Positions 9,450-18,412 of a stretch of DNA of 34,550 bases are shown in pieces. The first letter of the stretch is position 1. Each line of letters starts with the position of its first letter. The notes below the pieces were generated by a model that saw nothing but the letters and a program-made list of their open reading frames with translations, did no database searches and was not told where the DNA came from. The DNA comes from Oscillospiraceae bacterium (lineage in GTDB: Bacteria > Bacillota > Clostridia > Oscillospirales > Oscillospiraceae). The DNA lies in contig JAGASJ010000007.1 of assembly GCA_017621795.1 (NCBI GenBank), positions 1-34,550 of the forward strand, written 5' to 3'. The translations under genes were made by a program, and so were the position numbers.

Positions 9450-12400
9450 TTACTTTCTCTTTTTCTTTCGGATCACAAGAACGATCAAGCACACAACAAC
9501 GGCTGCTGCGCCAAGGCCGCCTAAAACGATCCACAGTATATTATTTTCTTCCTCCTGCTGAGGCATCGGTTCGGTAGGTTCCTGCACAGGCGGTTGGGTT
9601 TCCCCCTCCGTCGGCTTTGGTAAGGGCTCTCCGTAGGAGAAGGTCTCTGTTCCGATCTCGCCGCAGAAGCAGCTGTAATAGAACAGTGTGGGAGATTCCT
9701 CTGTTGCCATAGCTGCCAAATACTGATCGTGATAGTCCATTTGGTCAAACACATGGACATGCTCGCCGACAGTCAAATCATCCAGATACACACTGCCGCT
9801 GACACTTCCTTCGGCCGCATGGGTATGCAGCGTAATTTTAACAATCAGGTAGCGGGTATCTTCTAAGGTACGGATCTGAGATTTCAGCTGCCGCCAATCC
9901 GTTCCGAAATTTTCGTCACCGATGAAGAAAACAGAACCGTCCAGATCGATCTTTTCCCCAATGACATCCCTGCCGTTGCTATACACGGTAAGGTATCCGG
10001 TGGCACCGATCAGCCCCGCATTCTTCATAAAATAAGAAATGTCATAAAGGGCATCGGCTTCTACATCAATTCGATTGGAAAGCAGCTCCTGATAAGTGCC
10101 CTTGCTGTTTGCTGTGAATTGAAGGCTCCTGCTGCCGCCGTGAACCTCTCTGCCGGGGGTCGCCGCAATGGCATTGGGCGCTTTGTTGATCATTGTCCAG
10201 TTGGTCAGGATATTGTGATTGGAATCGTAAAGCTCAAACCCTCCATCCAAAGTGCCGGTATTGGCCTTGGGAGGCGGCGGTGCAACTTTAACGGTCACAT
10301 CATCCAAATACACACTGCCGCTGACCGCACCCTCTGCCGCATGGGTATGAACGGTGAAGCGGACAACCACAAATGTGGTATCCTCCTTGGTGGTAAACTG
10401 GGGCTTCAGTTCATTCCATGCACTACCGTAGGAATTGCCGGAAATATAGAACACAGAACCCTCCAGGTCCTCTTTACCCAAAAGCTCTGTGCCATTGCTG
10501 AATACAGACACATAGCCGGTTGCGCCGATCAGACCGGCATTCTTGACAAAGTAAGAAAGCTCGTATGTCACATTGGGCTCTACCTCATAGGCATTGGAGA
10601 GTACCTGCTGATAAGTCCCCTTTTGTGTGGCAGTAAATTGCAGGCTGCTGTTACCGCTGTGGGCCTGAGTGCCTGCAGTGGCAGAAATGGCATTGGATGC
10701 CGTGTTGCTTAACGTCCAGTTTGCCAGGATGTTATAGATGGGATCGACGATCTCAAAGCTGCCGTCAAAGCTGCCATCGTTTGCCATGGGGGGATCCGGT
10801 GCAATCGCAACAGACAGATCATCGATTAGTACACTGCCGCTGACAGTATCCCCGGCTGCATGGGTATGCACCGTGATGCGGATCAGCACACTGCCCGTAT
10901 TTTCGCCGGTGGTGAACTGTGTCCGCAGCTGCTGCCAATCGGTAGGATAATTTTCATCGGCAATGTAGAACACAGAACCGTCCAAATCCTCTTTGCCCAG
11001 CATTTCCCCACTGTCAGCAAATACACTCAAATAGCCCGTGCCGCCGATCAGACCGGCATTTTTCACAAAATAGCTCAGATCATAGGTGGTATTGGGTTCA
11101 ACCGGGACCGGGTTGGAAACGATCTGCTGATAGGTGCCTTTTTCGCTTGCCATCAGCTGCAGGCTGCTGTTGCCGCTGTGGGCATCGGTGCCGGCAGTCG
11201 CCGAAATAGCATTGGATGCTGTATTGTTCAGTGCCCAGTTGGGCAATGTGTTGTAGTTGGGATCGACGATCTCAAAGCCGCTGTCAAAGCTGCCGTCATT
11301 TGCCAAAGGCGGTACCGGCATTTCTTCCACCGCAACATCGTCAATATATAAGGTCTTTCCGGTGGTATCTGATGCCACCGCCCAGGTATGAACTGTAAAG
11401 CGAAGTACCACGGAGGTGGTCTCGCTATCGGTGGTAAACTGCCCCTTCAGCTGCTTCCAATCTGTTCCGAAGGAGCTGTCTCCCACAAAGAAAGGCAAGA
11501 GATCCAGCTTGCCGATGGGCGCACCGGGATCGCCGTTTTTGAATACGGACACATAACCCGTTGCACCGATAAAATCCACATTTTTTACATAATAGGAAAT
11601 GTCGTAGGTGGTATCGGGCTTTACTTCCAAAGCGGCGGAGGTAATATCCTGATATCCCTGCGCGCCGCCGCTGAACATAGCCGCATAGCTTCCGCTGTTT
11701 GCCACCGTACCCGGCTTTACCGACAGGGCGTTGGCACTATTTCCGGGGAACCAGTTGGTAAAGGCATTACCGGAAACCGTTTCAAAGCCGCCGTCAAAGG
11801 TAACCGGCAGAGGCTCGGACGGCTCGGTCGTCTCCGGCTCGGTGGTCTCCGGCTCGGTGGTCTCCGGCTCGGTGGTCTCCGGCTCGGTGGTCTCCGGCTC
11901 GTCCACATGCTCCCAAATCACCAAATCATCCAGCACCACCGTGCCGTCTGTATCTGCGGGCTGGTCGATGGCGTTCATGGCAACCACCCAGATAATGGCG
12001 TATTCCACATCACTGCCGGAAGTATACTGCCCCGTAGCAGTCACCGTCCCGGCATCCTTGGCGTAAATGGTGCAGGTCGCCAGCATATCCACCGGGGTCA
12101 CGTTCTGCTCAAACACCCGTACCCAGGCGGTTACGCCCTGGATCCCCTGATGGGAGAGGGTGTAGGAAATATCGTAAGTGGTATTGGGCTTTACCGGCAC
12201 GGAAGCACTGGAAAACACCACATGGTCACCGGCCTTACTGCCGCCAGGAACGCCAACGGTCATCTTTCCGTCCTCAGCAGAAAGGGTCATTTGGTTGGCA
12301 CCGCCCATTTGCGCAGTCCAGCCCGTCCAGTTCTTTCCGTCAATATCTATTTGGCTTTCCGGAGTCGGTTCGGGTTCGGGTTCTGCCCCCTGCTCCTGAA

Positions 12401-12932
12401 TAGACAGGTCATCCAGCACCACGGTGCCGTCTGTTCCCGTAGGCTGGTCGATGGCGTTCATAGCAACCACCCAGATAATGGCGTATTCCACATCACTGCC
12501 GGAGGTATACTGCCCCGTAGCAGTCACCGTCCCGGCATCCTTGGCGTAAATGGTGTAGGTCGCCAGCATATCCACCGGGGTCACATTCTGCTCAAACACC
12601 CGTACCCAGGCGGTTACGCCCTGGATCCCCTGCTGGGAAAGGGTGTAGGAAATATCGTAAGTGGTATCGGGCTTCACCGGCACGGAAACACTGGAAAACA
12701 CCACATGGTCACCGGCCTTACTGCCGCCGGGAACGCCAACCGTCATCTTTCCGTCCTCGGCAGAAAGAGTCATTTGGTTGGCACCGCCCATTTGCGCAGT
12801 CCAGCCCGTCCAATCCGTGCCATCCACAGCGATGGTGCTCTTTTCCTCTGTAGCCCCTACAGACAGCAGCGGCAGCAGAAGGGTAAAGGCAAGAAGCATC
12901 GCTATGATTCTCTTGTAACAGTTTTCTTTCAT
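9450..12932 (-). CDS. Membrane-anchored protein of six glycan-binding-like modules
   Basis: This 1160-residue protein has an N-terminal signal peptide and ends with a hydrophobic helix (WIVLGGLGAAAVVVCLIVLVI) followed by RKKKRK, so it is fixed in the membrane facing outwards. Two near-identical modules (DWTGWTAQMGG...VLDDL) come first, joined by an E/P linker, then a PETTE-repeat linker, then four modules of a second type (GFE...NW...YDISYFVKN...VSVF...VYLDDLTV). A short Cys-containing domain (CFCG) and a Pro-rich stalk lead to the anchor. No catalytic motif is visible. The first module type also opens the 18413-23908 enzyme. The ATG overlaps the stop of the upstream rhamnosidase gene as ATGA, with AAGGAG 11 bases before it, so translation is probably coupled. 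Its likely role is to hold the glycan or its fragments at the cell surface near the ABC transporter. Confidence 0.8.
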   Translation of the reverse strand: MKENCYKRIIAMLLAFTLLLPLLSVGATEEKSTIAVDGTDWTGWTAQMGGANQMTLSAEDGKMTVGVPGGSKAGDHVVFSSVSVPVKPDTTYDISYTLSQQGIQGVTAWVRVFEQNVTPVDMLATYTIYAKDAGTVTATGQYTSGSDVEYAIIWVVAMNAIDQPTGTDGTVVLDDLSIQEQGAEPEPEPTPESQIDIDGKNWTGWTAQMGGANQMTLSAEDGKMTVGVPGGSKAGDHVVFSSASVPVKPNTTYDISYTLSHQGIQGVTAWVRVFEQNVTPVDMLATCTIYAKDAGTVTATGQYTSGSDVEYAIIWVVAMNAIDQPADTDGTVVLDDLVIWEHVDEPETTEPETTEPETTEPETTEPETTEPSEPLPVTFDGGFETVSGNAFTNWFPGNSANALSVKPGTVANSGSYAAMFSGGAQGYQDITSAALEVKPDTTYDISYYVKNVDFIGATGYVSVFKNGDPGAPIGKLDLLPFFVGDSSFGTDWKQLKGQFTTDSETTSVVLRFTVHTWAVASDTTGKTLYIDDVAVEEMPVPPLANDGSFDSGFEIVDPNYNTLPNWALNNTASNAISATAGTDAHSGNSSLQLMASEKGTYQQIVSNPVPVEPNTTYDLSYFVKNAGLIGGTGYLSVFADSGEMLGKEDLDGSVFYIADENYPTDWQQLRTQFTTGENTGSVLIRITVHTHAAGDTVSGSVLIDDLSVAIAPDPPMANDGSFDGSFEIVDPIYNILANWTLSNTASNAISATAGTQAHSGNSSLQFTATQKGTYQQVLSNAYEVEPNVTYELSYFVKNAGLIGATGYVSVFSNGTELLGKEDLEGSVFYISGNSYGSAWNELKPQFTTKEDTTFVVVRFTVHTHAAEGAVSGSVYLDDVTVKVAPPPPKANTGTLDGGFELYDSNHNILTNWTMINKAPNAIAATPGREVHGGSRSLQFTANSKGTYQELLSNRIDVEADALYDISYFMKNAGLIGATGYLTVYSNGRDVIGEKIDLDGSVFFIGDENFGTDWRQLKSQIRTLEDTRYLIVKITLHTHAAEGSVSGSVYLDDLTVGEHVHVFDQMDYHDQYLAAMATEESPTLFYYSCFCGEIGTETFSYGEPLPKPTEGETQPPVQEPTEPMPQQEEENNILWIVLGGLGAAAVVVCLIVLVIRKKKRK
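11821..11895. repeat. Five tandem 15-base units coding the PETTE linker
   Basis: Five head-to-tail units of GGCTCGGTGGTCTCC (the first has one changed base) encode ETTEP repeats on the minus strand. The unit is a multiple of three, so gain or loss of copies changes linker length but keeps the frame. Confidence 0.95.
11926..12330. repeat. Long direct repeat, copy A (module B of the surface protein)
   Basis: About 405 bases here are nearly identical to 12409-12813, with only scattered single-base differences by eye. The two copies encode the two first-type binding modules of the 9450-12932 protein. The closeness suggests recent duplication or ongoing gene conversion. Confidence 0.93.
12409..12813. 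repeat. Long direct repeat, copy B (module A of the surface protein)
   Basis: This is the second copy of the repeat at 11926-12330, 483 bases away in the same orientation. Recombination between the copies would delete one module in frame. Confidence 0.93.
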
Positions 12933-15181
12933 TTAGGTCCGCACTCCTTTCCAAACGTAAAAGTGTTCTGACCGTTTTTCAGGGGATATTCCCTTCCGCC
13001 ATAGGAAAACACACCGGAAAGTCCATCCGGCATACCTACCACAAAGCAGAAGCCGTCTTCATTTGCCTGCCAGGAGGAACGCACCGTTCCTTTTTCCGTT
13101 TGATAGCTGGCACAGGCCCTGCGAATACGAAGCTGAGGATCCGGCTGCGGCGCGATCCGCACACCGGCAAAGCCCGGCTTTGTGGGCTGAATGCCGCACA
13201 TATATTCCGAGAACCACTGTCCGCAGCTTCCCAAGCTGTAGTGATTAAAGGAGTTCATCGCCACATCTCCAAAGCCGTGTTCTTTGGTATAGCTGTTCCA
13301 GCGCTCCCAAATGGTTGTGGCACCGTTTTTGATGGAATAGCCCCAGGAAGGATAGGTATCCTGCAGTAGGATCTTATACGCAAGGTCATTTCTGCCGATT
13401 TTCGACAGCACCGGCAGCAGCAGGCTGATCCCCACGAAGCCGCAGGTCAGGTGGTCATCATCCTTATGGATGGATTCCACCAGGCGGTGAGCGACCCTGT
13501 CCGCCAAAGCCCCATCCACCAGAGAAAAGCCGATTGCCAGCAGATAGGCACACTGAGAATCAGACTGAATGAAGCCGTCCTCCTGCACATAGTGGCGGTG
13601 GAAGGCATCTTTTACCTTCTGGGATAAACTCTTGTAGTACTGTTCTTTTTCTGTTTCGCCAATTTCACCGCACAGCTCCGATAAAAGCTGAGCAGTATAG
13701 GCAAAGTAGGCTGTGCCAAGCATATCCCGGGGTGTTTCATTTAAGCGAACAGAAAGCCAGTCGCCGTATCCTTCATCGGGACGGATATAATCCCGGCTGG
13801 TGCGGTTTTGGTATTCCACCCAGCCCTCCATAGCTTCTAAATTTTCATAGATCACGGACTTGTCACCGTAAAAACGGTAATGCTGATAGGGAATTACTAC
13901 AATCGCATCCGCCCACGCCGCAGTTCCGTAGCCCAGACCGTAAATATAAGGTGCAAGGTCGTAGGGTGCACCATCTTCATTGATGGTATCCCGAACATTT
14001 CGTAAGTACTTTTTGTAAAAGTTGCGGCAATCCAGATTGTACATTGCCGTAGGGCAAAACACCTGGGTATCGCCGCACCAGCCCAGTCGTTCATCCCGCT
14101 GAGGGCAGTCGGTGGGCAGATCTACAAAATTGCCCCGCATACCCCAGATAATATTGCTGTAAAGCTGATTGACCATGGGATTGTCGCAGACAAACTCTCC
14201 CCGTTTAGGAAGAATAGAGGTCAGGACAATACCCTCTATCCGGATCAGCTCCGCGCCTGACAGCCGAAGCTGCATATAACGGAAGCCGTGGAAGGTTAAA
14301 GAAGGCCGGAAGCACTCCTCCCCCTCACCTGCACAGACAAACCGGTCTACGCTGGCCGCGCCCCGCAGATTGGCAGTATAGACACTTCCGTCGGGATTGA
14401 GCATCTCACCATACCAAGCAGTGACTGCTGTATGCCGCTTTGCCCTGAGAACAAGCTCCGGGATGCCCACAAAGTTCTGACCAAAATCCAAAACAAGGCT
14501 ATCGCCCATTTGCCGGATAGATACCGTTTGCATACGGCGTTCCTCTCGAACCGCCATTTCATAATCCGGTAAAAGCGCACCGTCAGTACCCTGTCCCAAA
14601 CGGACGGGAAAACCTGCCGGTCCGCCGGCAGCAAAGCATTTTTCCGGCCCGGGATAATTATGATCTGTCCACTGACCCATATAGAAATCTGCATAACGGA
14701 CATTGCTTTCCAGAAAACGGAAGCTTTCATCAGAGCCAACCGTTTCCTCGGTACCATCGGCGTAATGCAGCTTGAGCACCATTGCCAGCTCCGGTTGCCG
14801 GTCACCATAGGTCGTTTTGCGGCACAAGGAAAGATTGCCTGCAAACCAGCCATCTCCCAGTACAGCACCGAACCGATTGTGTCCGCAGTTCAAATACGCT
14901 GTCACATCTAAGGTCTGAACATAAACGAGCTTCCGGTAATCTGTCCAGCCGGGGGCAAAATAGCGGCTCCCCACCTGCTTACCATTGATCCAAGGCTCAT
15001 AGATACCCAATGCTGTGATCTGCAATCGGGCAGAAACCGGTTTTTCCCGCAGCTCCAGATCCCGGTAGATATATGGGACGATCCTGCCCACCTTGTTGCC
15101 GTCCCGGGTTTCAAAAGGGCAGTGGATCTGCCCGGTGGATGCACCGATAAAATTATTCTTTTGAATCCAAATCTCTTTCAT
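12929..15181 (-). CDS. GH78 alpha-L-rhamnosidase, cytoplasmic
   Basis: This 750-residue enzyme has no signal peptide. The N-terminal part carries YEPWINGKQVG and APGWTDYRK followed by LGDGWFAGN, typical of the GH78 N-terminal beta-sandwich domains. The (alpha/alpha)6 barrel contains DCPQRDERLGWCGD (residues 358-371) with Glu364 as the expected general acid and Asp371 conserved, then TTIWERWNS with Glu626 as the expected base, then MNSFNHYSLGSCGQW. GH78 enzymes remove terminal alpha-L-rhamnose with inversion. The gene starts 4 bases after the stop of the permease gene, with AAAGGG as ribosome site, and its stop overlaps the next start (ATGA). Rhamnose is thus a likely component of the imported oligosaccharide. 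It is somewhat shorter than many GH78 enzymes of 850-1000 residues, because extra N-terminal domains are missing. Confidence 0.93.
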   Translation of the reverse strand: MKEIWIQKNNFIGASTGQIHCPFETRDGNKVGRIVPYIYRDLELREKPVSARLQITALGIYEPWINGKQVGSRYFAPGWTDYRKLVYVQTLDVTAYLNCGHNRFGAVLGDGWFAGNLSLCRKTTYGDRQPELAMVLKLHYADGTEETVGSDESFRFLESNVRYADFYMGQWTDHNYPGPEKCFAAGGPAGFPVRLGQGTDGALLPDYEMAVREERRMQTVSIRQMGDSLVLDFGQNFVGIPELVLRAKRHTAVTAWYGEMLNPDGSVYTANLRGAASVDRFVCAGEGEECFRPSLTFHGFRYMQLRLSGAELIRIEGIVLTSILPKRGEFVCDNPMVNQLYSNIIWGMRGNFVDLPTDCPQRDERLGWCGDTQVFCPTAMYNLDCRNFYKKYLRNVRDTINEDGAPYDLAPYIYGLGYGTAAWADAIVVIPYQHYRFYGDKSVIYENLEAMEGWVEYQNRTSRDYIRPDEGYGDWLSVRLNETPRDMLGTAYFAYTAQLLSELCGEIGETEKEQYYKSLSQKVKDAFHRHYVQEDGFIQSDSQCAYLLAIGFSLVDGALADRVAHRLVESIHKDDDHLTCGFVGISLLLPVLSKIGRNDLAYKILLQDTYPSWGYSIKNGATTIWERWNSYTKEHGFGDVAMNSFNHYSLGSCGQWFSEYMCGIQPTKPGFAGVRIAPQPDPQLRIRRACASYQTEKGTVRSSWQANEDGFCFVVGMPDGLSGVFSYGGREYPLKNGQNTFTFGKECGPK

Positions 15182-15185
15182 TTTA

Positions 15186-16022
15186 TTACCCTTTCACGCC
15201 CTCATCGGCAGATACGCCCTCCTGGATCTGCTTTTGGAACAATCCGTAAAGCACAAGCACGGGAATGAGCGCAATGACCAGTCCGGCAAACACAACGCCC
15301 TTGTCGCCTACACTGTTTTCCATAAAGTGCAGGCCGATGGAAACCGGATACTTCTCCGGTGAGGAAATGAATGTCAGGGCGATGGTATATTCATTCCAGG
15401 TACCCATAATGTTGCCGATCACAGAGAAAAACAGCACAGGCCGCACCATCGGAATCACGATCTTGCTGAAGATCTTAAACTCACTGGCGCCGTCCAATCT
15501 TGCTGCCTCCAAAAACGCATCGTTGATCTGCGCCATAAATCCGGAAACCATAAAAATGCTTGCAGGCAGAGATATCACCGCATAAATGACCATCAGTGCG
15601 ATCAAGTTATCTGTCCAGCCAAGGGAATCAAACAGGTAATACATTGGCGTCAGCATCAAAACCGCCGGGATCATCATCGCCACAAAATAGCACATCCGCA
15701 TTGCGTTTTTCAGACGGAAACGGTATTTTGCCAAAATGTAGGAGGTTGTGGAAAGCATTACAAAATAGAGCACTGCCGTTCCCACTACCAGCAGCAGGGA
15801 ATTGAGGAAATACTGAGAAAGATTCATTTCCTGCCAGGCTGTTAAGTAGTTGCTAAGCCGCCAAGCCTCAGGCATCGCCATGGGATCGGACATAAATTCC
15901 AGTTGATTTTTAAAGGAGGAAATTACCAGCCACACCACAGGAAAAGCTACCAAAAGCAGGCAAAGCAGCATAAAGATTCTGAGAAACCACTTCAGAAAGA
16001 TTTTTCCCACAGGGATCTTCAT
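15186..16022 (-). CDS. Sugar ABC transporter permease, MalG/CUT1 type
   Basis: The protein has about 278 residues and six predicted membrane helices. The cytoplasmic EAA loop is visible as EAARLDGASEFKIFSKIVIP, which contacts the ATPase. It forms the inner-membrane channel with the product of 16035-16973. ATG at 16022 is chosen because it lies 7 bases after AAGGAGG; the ATG at 16028 is only 1-2 bases from it. The gene is in the middle of the operon, 12 bases after the partner permease and 4 before the rhamnosidase. No ATPase gene is in the window, as is usual for Firmicutes CUT1 systems that share an MsmX-type ATPase. Confidence 0.93.
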   Translation of the reverse strand: MKIPVGKIFLKWFLRIFMLLCLLLVAFPVVWLVISSFKNQLEFMSDPMAMPEAWRLSNYLTAWQEMNLSQYFLNSLLLVVGTAVLYFVMLSTTSYILAKYRFRLKNAMRMCYFVAMMIPAVLMLTPMYYLFDSLGWTDNLIALMVIYAVISLPASIFMVSGFMAQINDAFLEAARLDGASEFKIFSKIVIPMVRPVLFFSVIGNIMGTWNEYTIALTFISSPEKYPVSIGLHFMENSVGDKGVVFAGLVIALIPVLVLYGLFQKQIQEGVSADEGVKG

Positions 16023-16034
16023 AGCCATACCTCC

Positions 16035-16973
16035 TTATCGCTTGTCTTCTTTTCCGCTGATCATACGGTTCAGACTGTAGCACAGCACAAAACTGACGAT
16101 CATCAGAATAACAGCGGCGGCATTGGCATAACCTACACGGCTAATGCCGTTTTCTGCCGTCAGACCGTATTTGTACACATAAAGACCCATCACCGTGGAG
16201 GTGTTGCCCGGCTGACCGTTGGTCAGCGGCAGCACCAAATTTAGGTTGGATGCCAACGTAGAGGAGATGATATACACCATCACATACCGCACCTGCCCTA
16301 AAATTCCCGGCAGTGTCACCTTCGTAAATTGCTTCCATTCCCCGGCACCGTCCAGGGTCGCCGCTTCGTACAGCTCGTTGGGAATGTTGTTGATCGCCGC
16401 GATCAGCACGATCATACTGTAGCCGGTGCCGCACCAGATCGCCACGAAGGAAATCACCGTTACGGGATTTTCCGCGATCCAGGAGGTCATATTCATAACG
16501 AGCTCCTGTTCCCGTCCGGAGAGCGACAGGATCAAGCTGTTCAGCACGCCGCTTTGCTCAAAAACCAGCTTCCAAACAATGGTTATGACCACGATGGGCA
16601 GCACTGTAGGCAGATACAGCATATAACGGTAGATTTTCTTTTCCGTCTTGCCAAGGCTGGAACGGGTCAGTGCTACCGCAAACAGCAAGGAAAGCGCTGT
16701 GATCAGCACCAGCTTGAAAAAGGAGATCACCAGGTCATTTTTCAGGGCAGTATAGAATATCGGATCCCTGAAAATCTCCATATAGTTTGCAAATCCCACC
16801 GGTGTTTTCGGTGTTCCCGCAATACCCATCCAGTCTGTAAAGCTGTCATGGACTGCACAAAACAGCGGGACGATGCAAACAAAGCCGTATACCATCAGGG
16901 TGGGCACGCCAAAGATCCATAAAAACGAACGTTGTGAGCCACTGAGTCTGGCTCTATGGGAACGCTTTGCCAT
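16035..16973 (-). CDS. Sugar ABC transporter permease, MalF/UgpA/LplB type
   Basis: The protein has about 312 residues, a basic N-terminus and six predicted helices. The EAA loop reads YEAATLDGAGEWKQFTKVTLP. It pairs with the 15186-16022 permease as the transmembrane part of an oligosaccharide importer. ATG at 16973 has AGGAGG 8 bases upstream; the ATG at 16979 would sit immediately behind the ribosome site. The ribosome site overlaps the end of the solute-binding-protein gene, which stops at 16985. Confidence 0.93.
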   Translation of the reverse strand: MAKRSHRARLSGSQRSFLWIFGVPTLMVYGFVCIVPLFCAVHDSFTDWMGIAGTPKTPVGFANYMEIFRDPIFYTALKNDLVISFFKLVLITALSLLFAVALTRSSLGKTEKKIYRYMLYLPTVLPIVVITIVWKLVFEQSGVLNSLILSLSGREQELVMNMTSWIAENPVTVISFVAIWCGTGYSMIVLIAAINNIPNELYEAATLDGAGEWKQFTKVTLPGILGQVRYVMVYIISSTLASNLNLVLPLTNGQPGNTSTVMGLYVYKYGLTAENGISRVGYANAAAVILMIVSFVLCYSLNRMISGKEDKR

Positions 16974-16984
16974 ATCCATCCCTC

Positions 16985-18409
16985 CTAACTGTTCTTTTGG
17001 GCAGCTTCCTTCAGCTGCCGGATGCCCTGTTCCACACTCAGGCTTCCCTGCGCGATCTGATTGGCAACATTATTAAAGGTTTCACCCACATTGCCCCAGT
17101 CGCAAACCTTATAAACAACGGTTACATCCTCACCGCGGATGTATTGCATTACCTTTTGGGAAATGGGAGAATAGGCCGCTATTTCCGGCTGCCATTGGGA
17201 TGCGGATACATAGCCATAAGATACTGCCAGACGGTTCAGGTTTTCATCCCTGTACAAATACCGCAGGAAGGTCTTGGCATTTTCCGCGTTTTGGGTATTG
17301 GCGGAGATCGCCACACCCACACCCATCAGGGCGATGCCCGGATTCTGTCCGGCAGCGTTCAAGCCTGCCGTGGTAAAGTGCATTTCAAAATTGCCGGGAA
17401 TGGAGTTTTTCATTTCCGCCTCCAGCCAAATACCGGAGGATACCAATGCCGCGCGGTGGTTCAGCCAGTCGCTCTGTGCACCCAGGTGATCCTGTGTAGC
17501 GGAAGCGGAGATATAGCCTGCCTGGGAAAGGGTGTGCAAATTATTTAAAACCCCAACAAAGCGGGCATCCTCATAAGCCTCCGGCTCCTGACCGGATGCC
17601 ACCCGGTTGAAAAATTCCTGCCCGTAAGCTGCCACAGCAGGCATCACCGTACCCCAAACCAAATAGTTGGAGTACATACCGGGATAAATCAGGGAGTTTT
17701 GCCAGTTTTGCTTCAGCACCTGGCCGTTTGCCAGCATACCGGAAAAATCCCTGTGGGCAGAAATACCCATCGCCTGATAGCTGGCTTCATCATACCAAAG
17801 CCCGTAGCAGTTGAGCATCAGCGGCGCTTTATACTGGCATCCGTTATAACGCTCCAGCGCATCCGTGTTGACTTTATCCCATATTTTCCCATCGGTACCG
17901 TAAACCGTTGCGGTTTGGTACCAATCTGTCAGATCCAAGAAGCTGCCTGCTGCGGACATGGAGTATTCCGAAAGTCCTTTGCCGTCCAACAGAACAATAT
18001 CCGGTGTATCCTTTCCGGAGTTCCATTTGCTTGCCAGCTGGGAATTTACATTGGGTCCGATATATGTAGTCAGCTCCAAGCCCGGATTTGCCTGCTCAAA
18101 TTCATCCAAAATCTTTGTCCAGGCGTCCTCACCAACACCGTTTTCGTTGATGAAGATCTGCACCGTCAGTTTTCCGGTAATGGGTGCTTCCTCCACCACC
18201 TGGGCATCCTGATCCGGGCCGCCTACTTGCCATTCCGGCGTGGTGGCATCCGGGTGATCGTAGTCGATATCTCCCGAATTGCCACCCAGCAAAACATACT
18301 CGGTTCTGTCTTTTGTGAGATTGATCCCACAGCCGGTGCTGCCAAAAAGCATCGCTATGACCGCAGCAAAGGCAGCCACTGTTTTTATGCAATTCAATTT
18401 CAACATCAT
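16985..18409 (-). CDS. Extracellular sugar-binding lipoprotein of the ABC transporter (family 1)
   Basis: This 474-residue protein begins with a lipoprotein signal ending in STGC, so Cys27 is the lipid-modified residue. An acidic linker with many Asp and Glu follows. The mature part has features of family 1 solute-binding proteins: TGKLTVQIFINEN at the start of lobe one, FEQANPGLEL, then TPDIVLLDG, and a NAENAKTFLRYLY region near the C-terminus. It captures oligosaccharide and delivers it to the two permeases that follow. The ribosome site GGAGGTGA contains the stop codon of the upstream 18413-23908 enzyme, so production of enzyme and binder is probably linked. A second ATG directly follows the first. 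The ligand cannot be read from the sequence; the neighbouring enzymes suggest a rhamnose-containing oligosaccharide. Confidence 0.92.
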   Translation of the reverse strand: MMLKLNCIKTVAAFAAVIAMLFGSTGCGINLTKDRTEYVLLGGNSGDIDYDHPDATTPEWQVGGPDQDAQVVEEAPITGKLTVQIFINENGVGEDAWTKILDEFEQANPGLELTTYIGPNVNSQLASKWNSGKDTPDIVLLDGKGLSEYSMSAAGSFLDLTDWYQTATVYGTDGKIWDKVNTDALERYNGCQYKAPLMLNCYGLWYDEASYQAMGISAHRDFSGMLANGQVLKQNWQNSLIYPGMYSNYLVWGTVMPAVAAYGQEFFNRVASGQEPEAYEDARFVGVLNNLHTLSQAGYISASATQDHLGAQSDWLNHRAALVSSGIWLEAEMKNSIPGNFEMHFTTAGLNAAGQNPGIALMGVGVAISANTQNAENAKTFLRYLYRDENLNRLAVSYGYVSASQWQPEIAAYSPISQKVMQYIRGEDVTVVYKVCDWGNVGETFNNVANQIAQGSLSVEQGIRQLKEAAQKNS

Positions 18410-18412
18410 GGC

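Noticed and set aside
11821-11895. Short regular repeats resembling a CRISPR array
   Set aside because: The units are directly tandem without spacers and encode the ETTEP linker in frame.
11388-12971. Plus-strand open frame of about 527 codons
   Set aside because: It mirrors the duplicated modules and the tandem linker of the surface protein on the other strand. Its repeats are those of the real gene.
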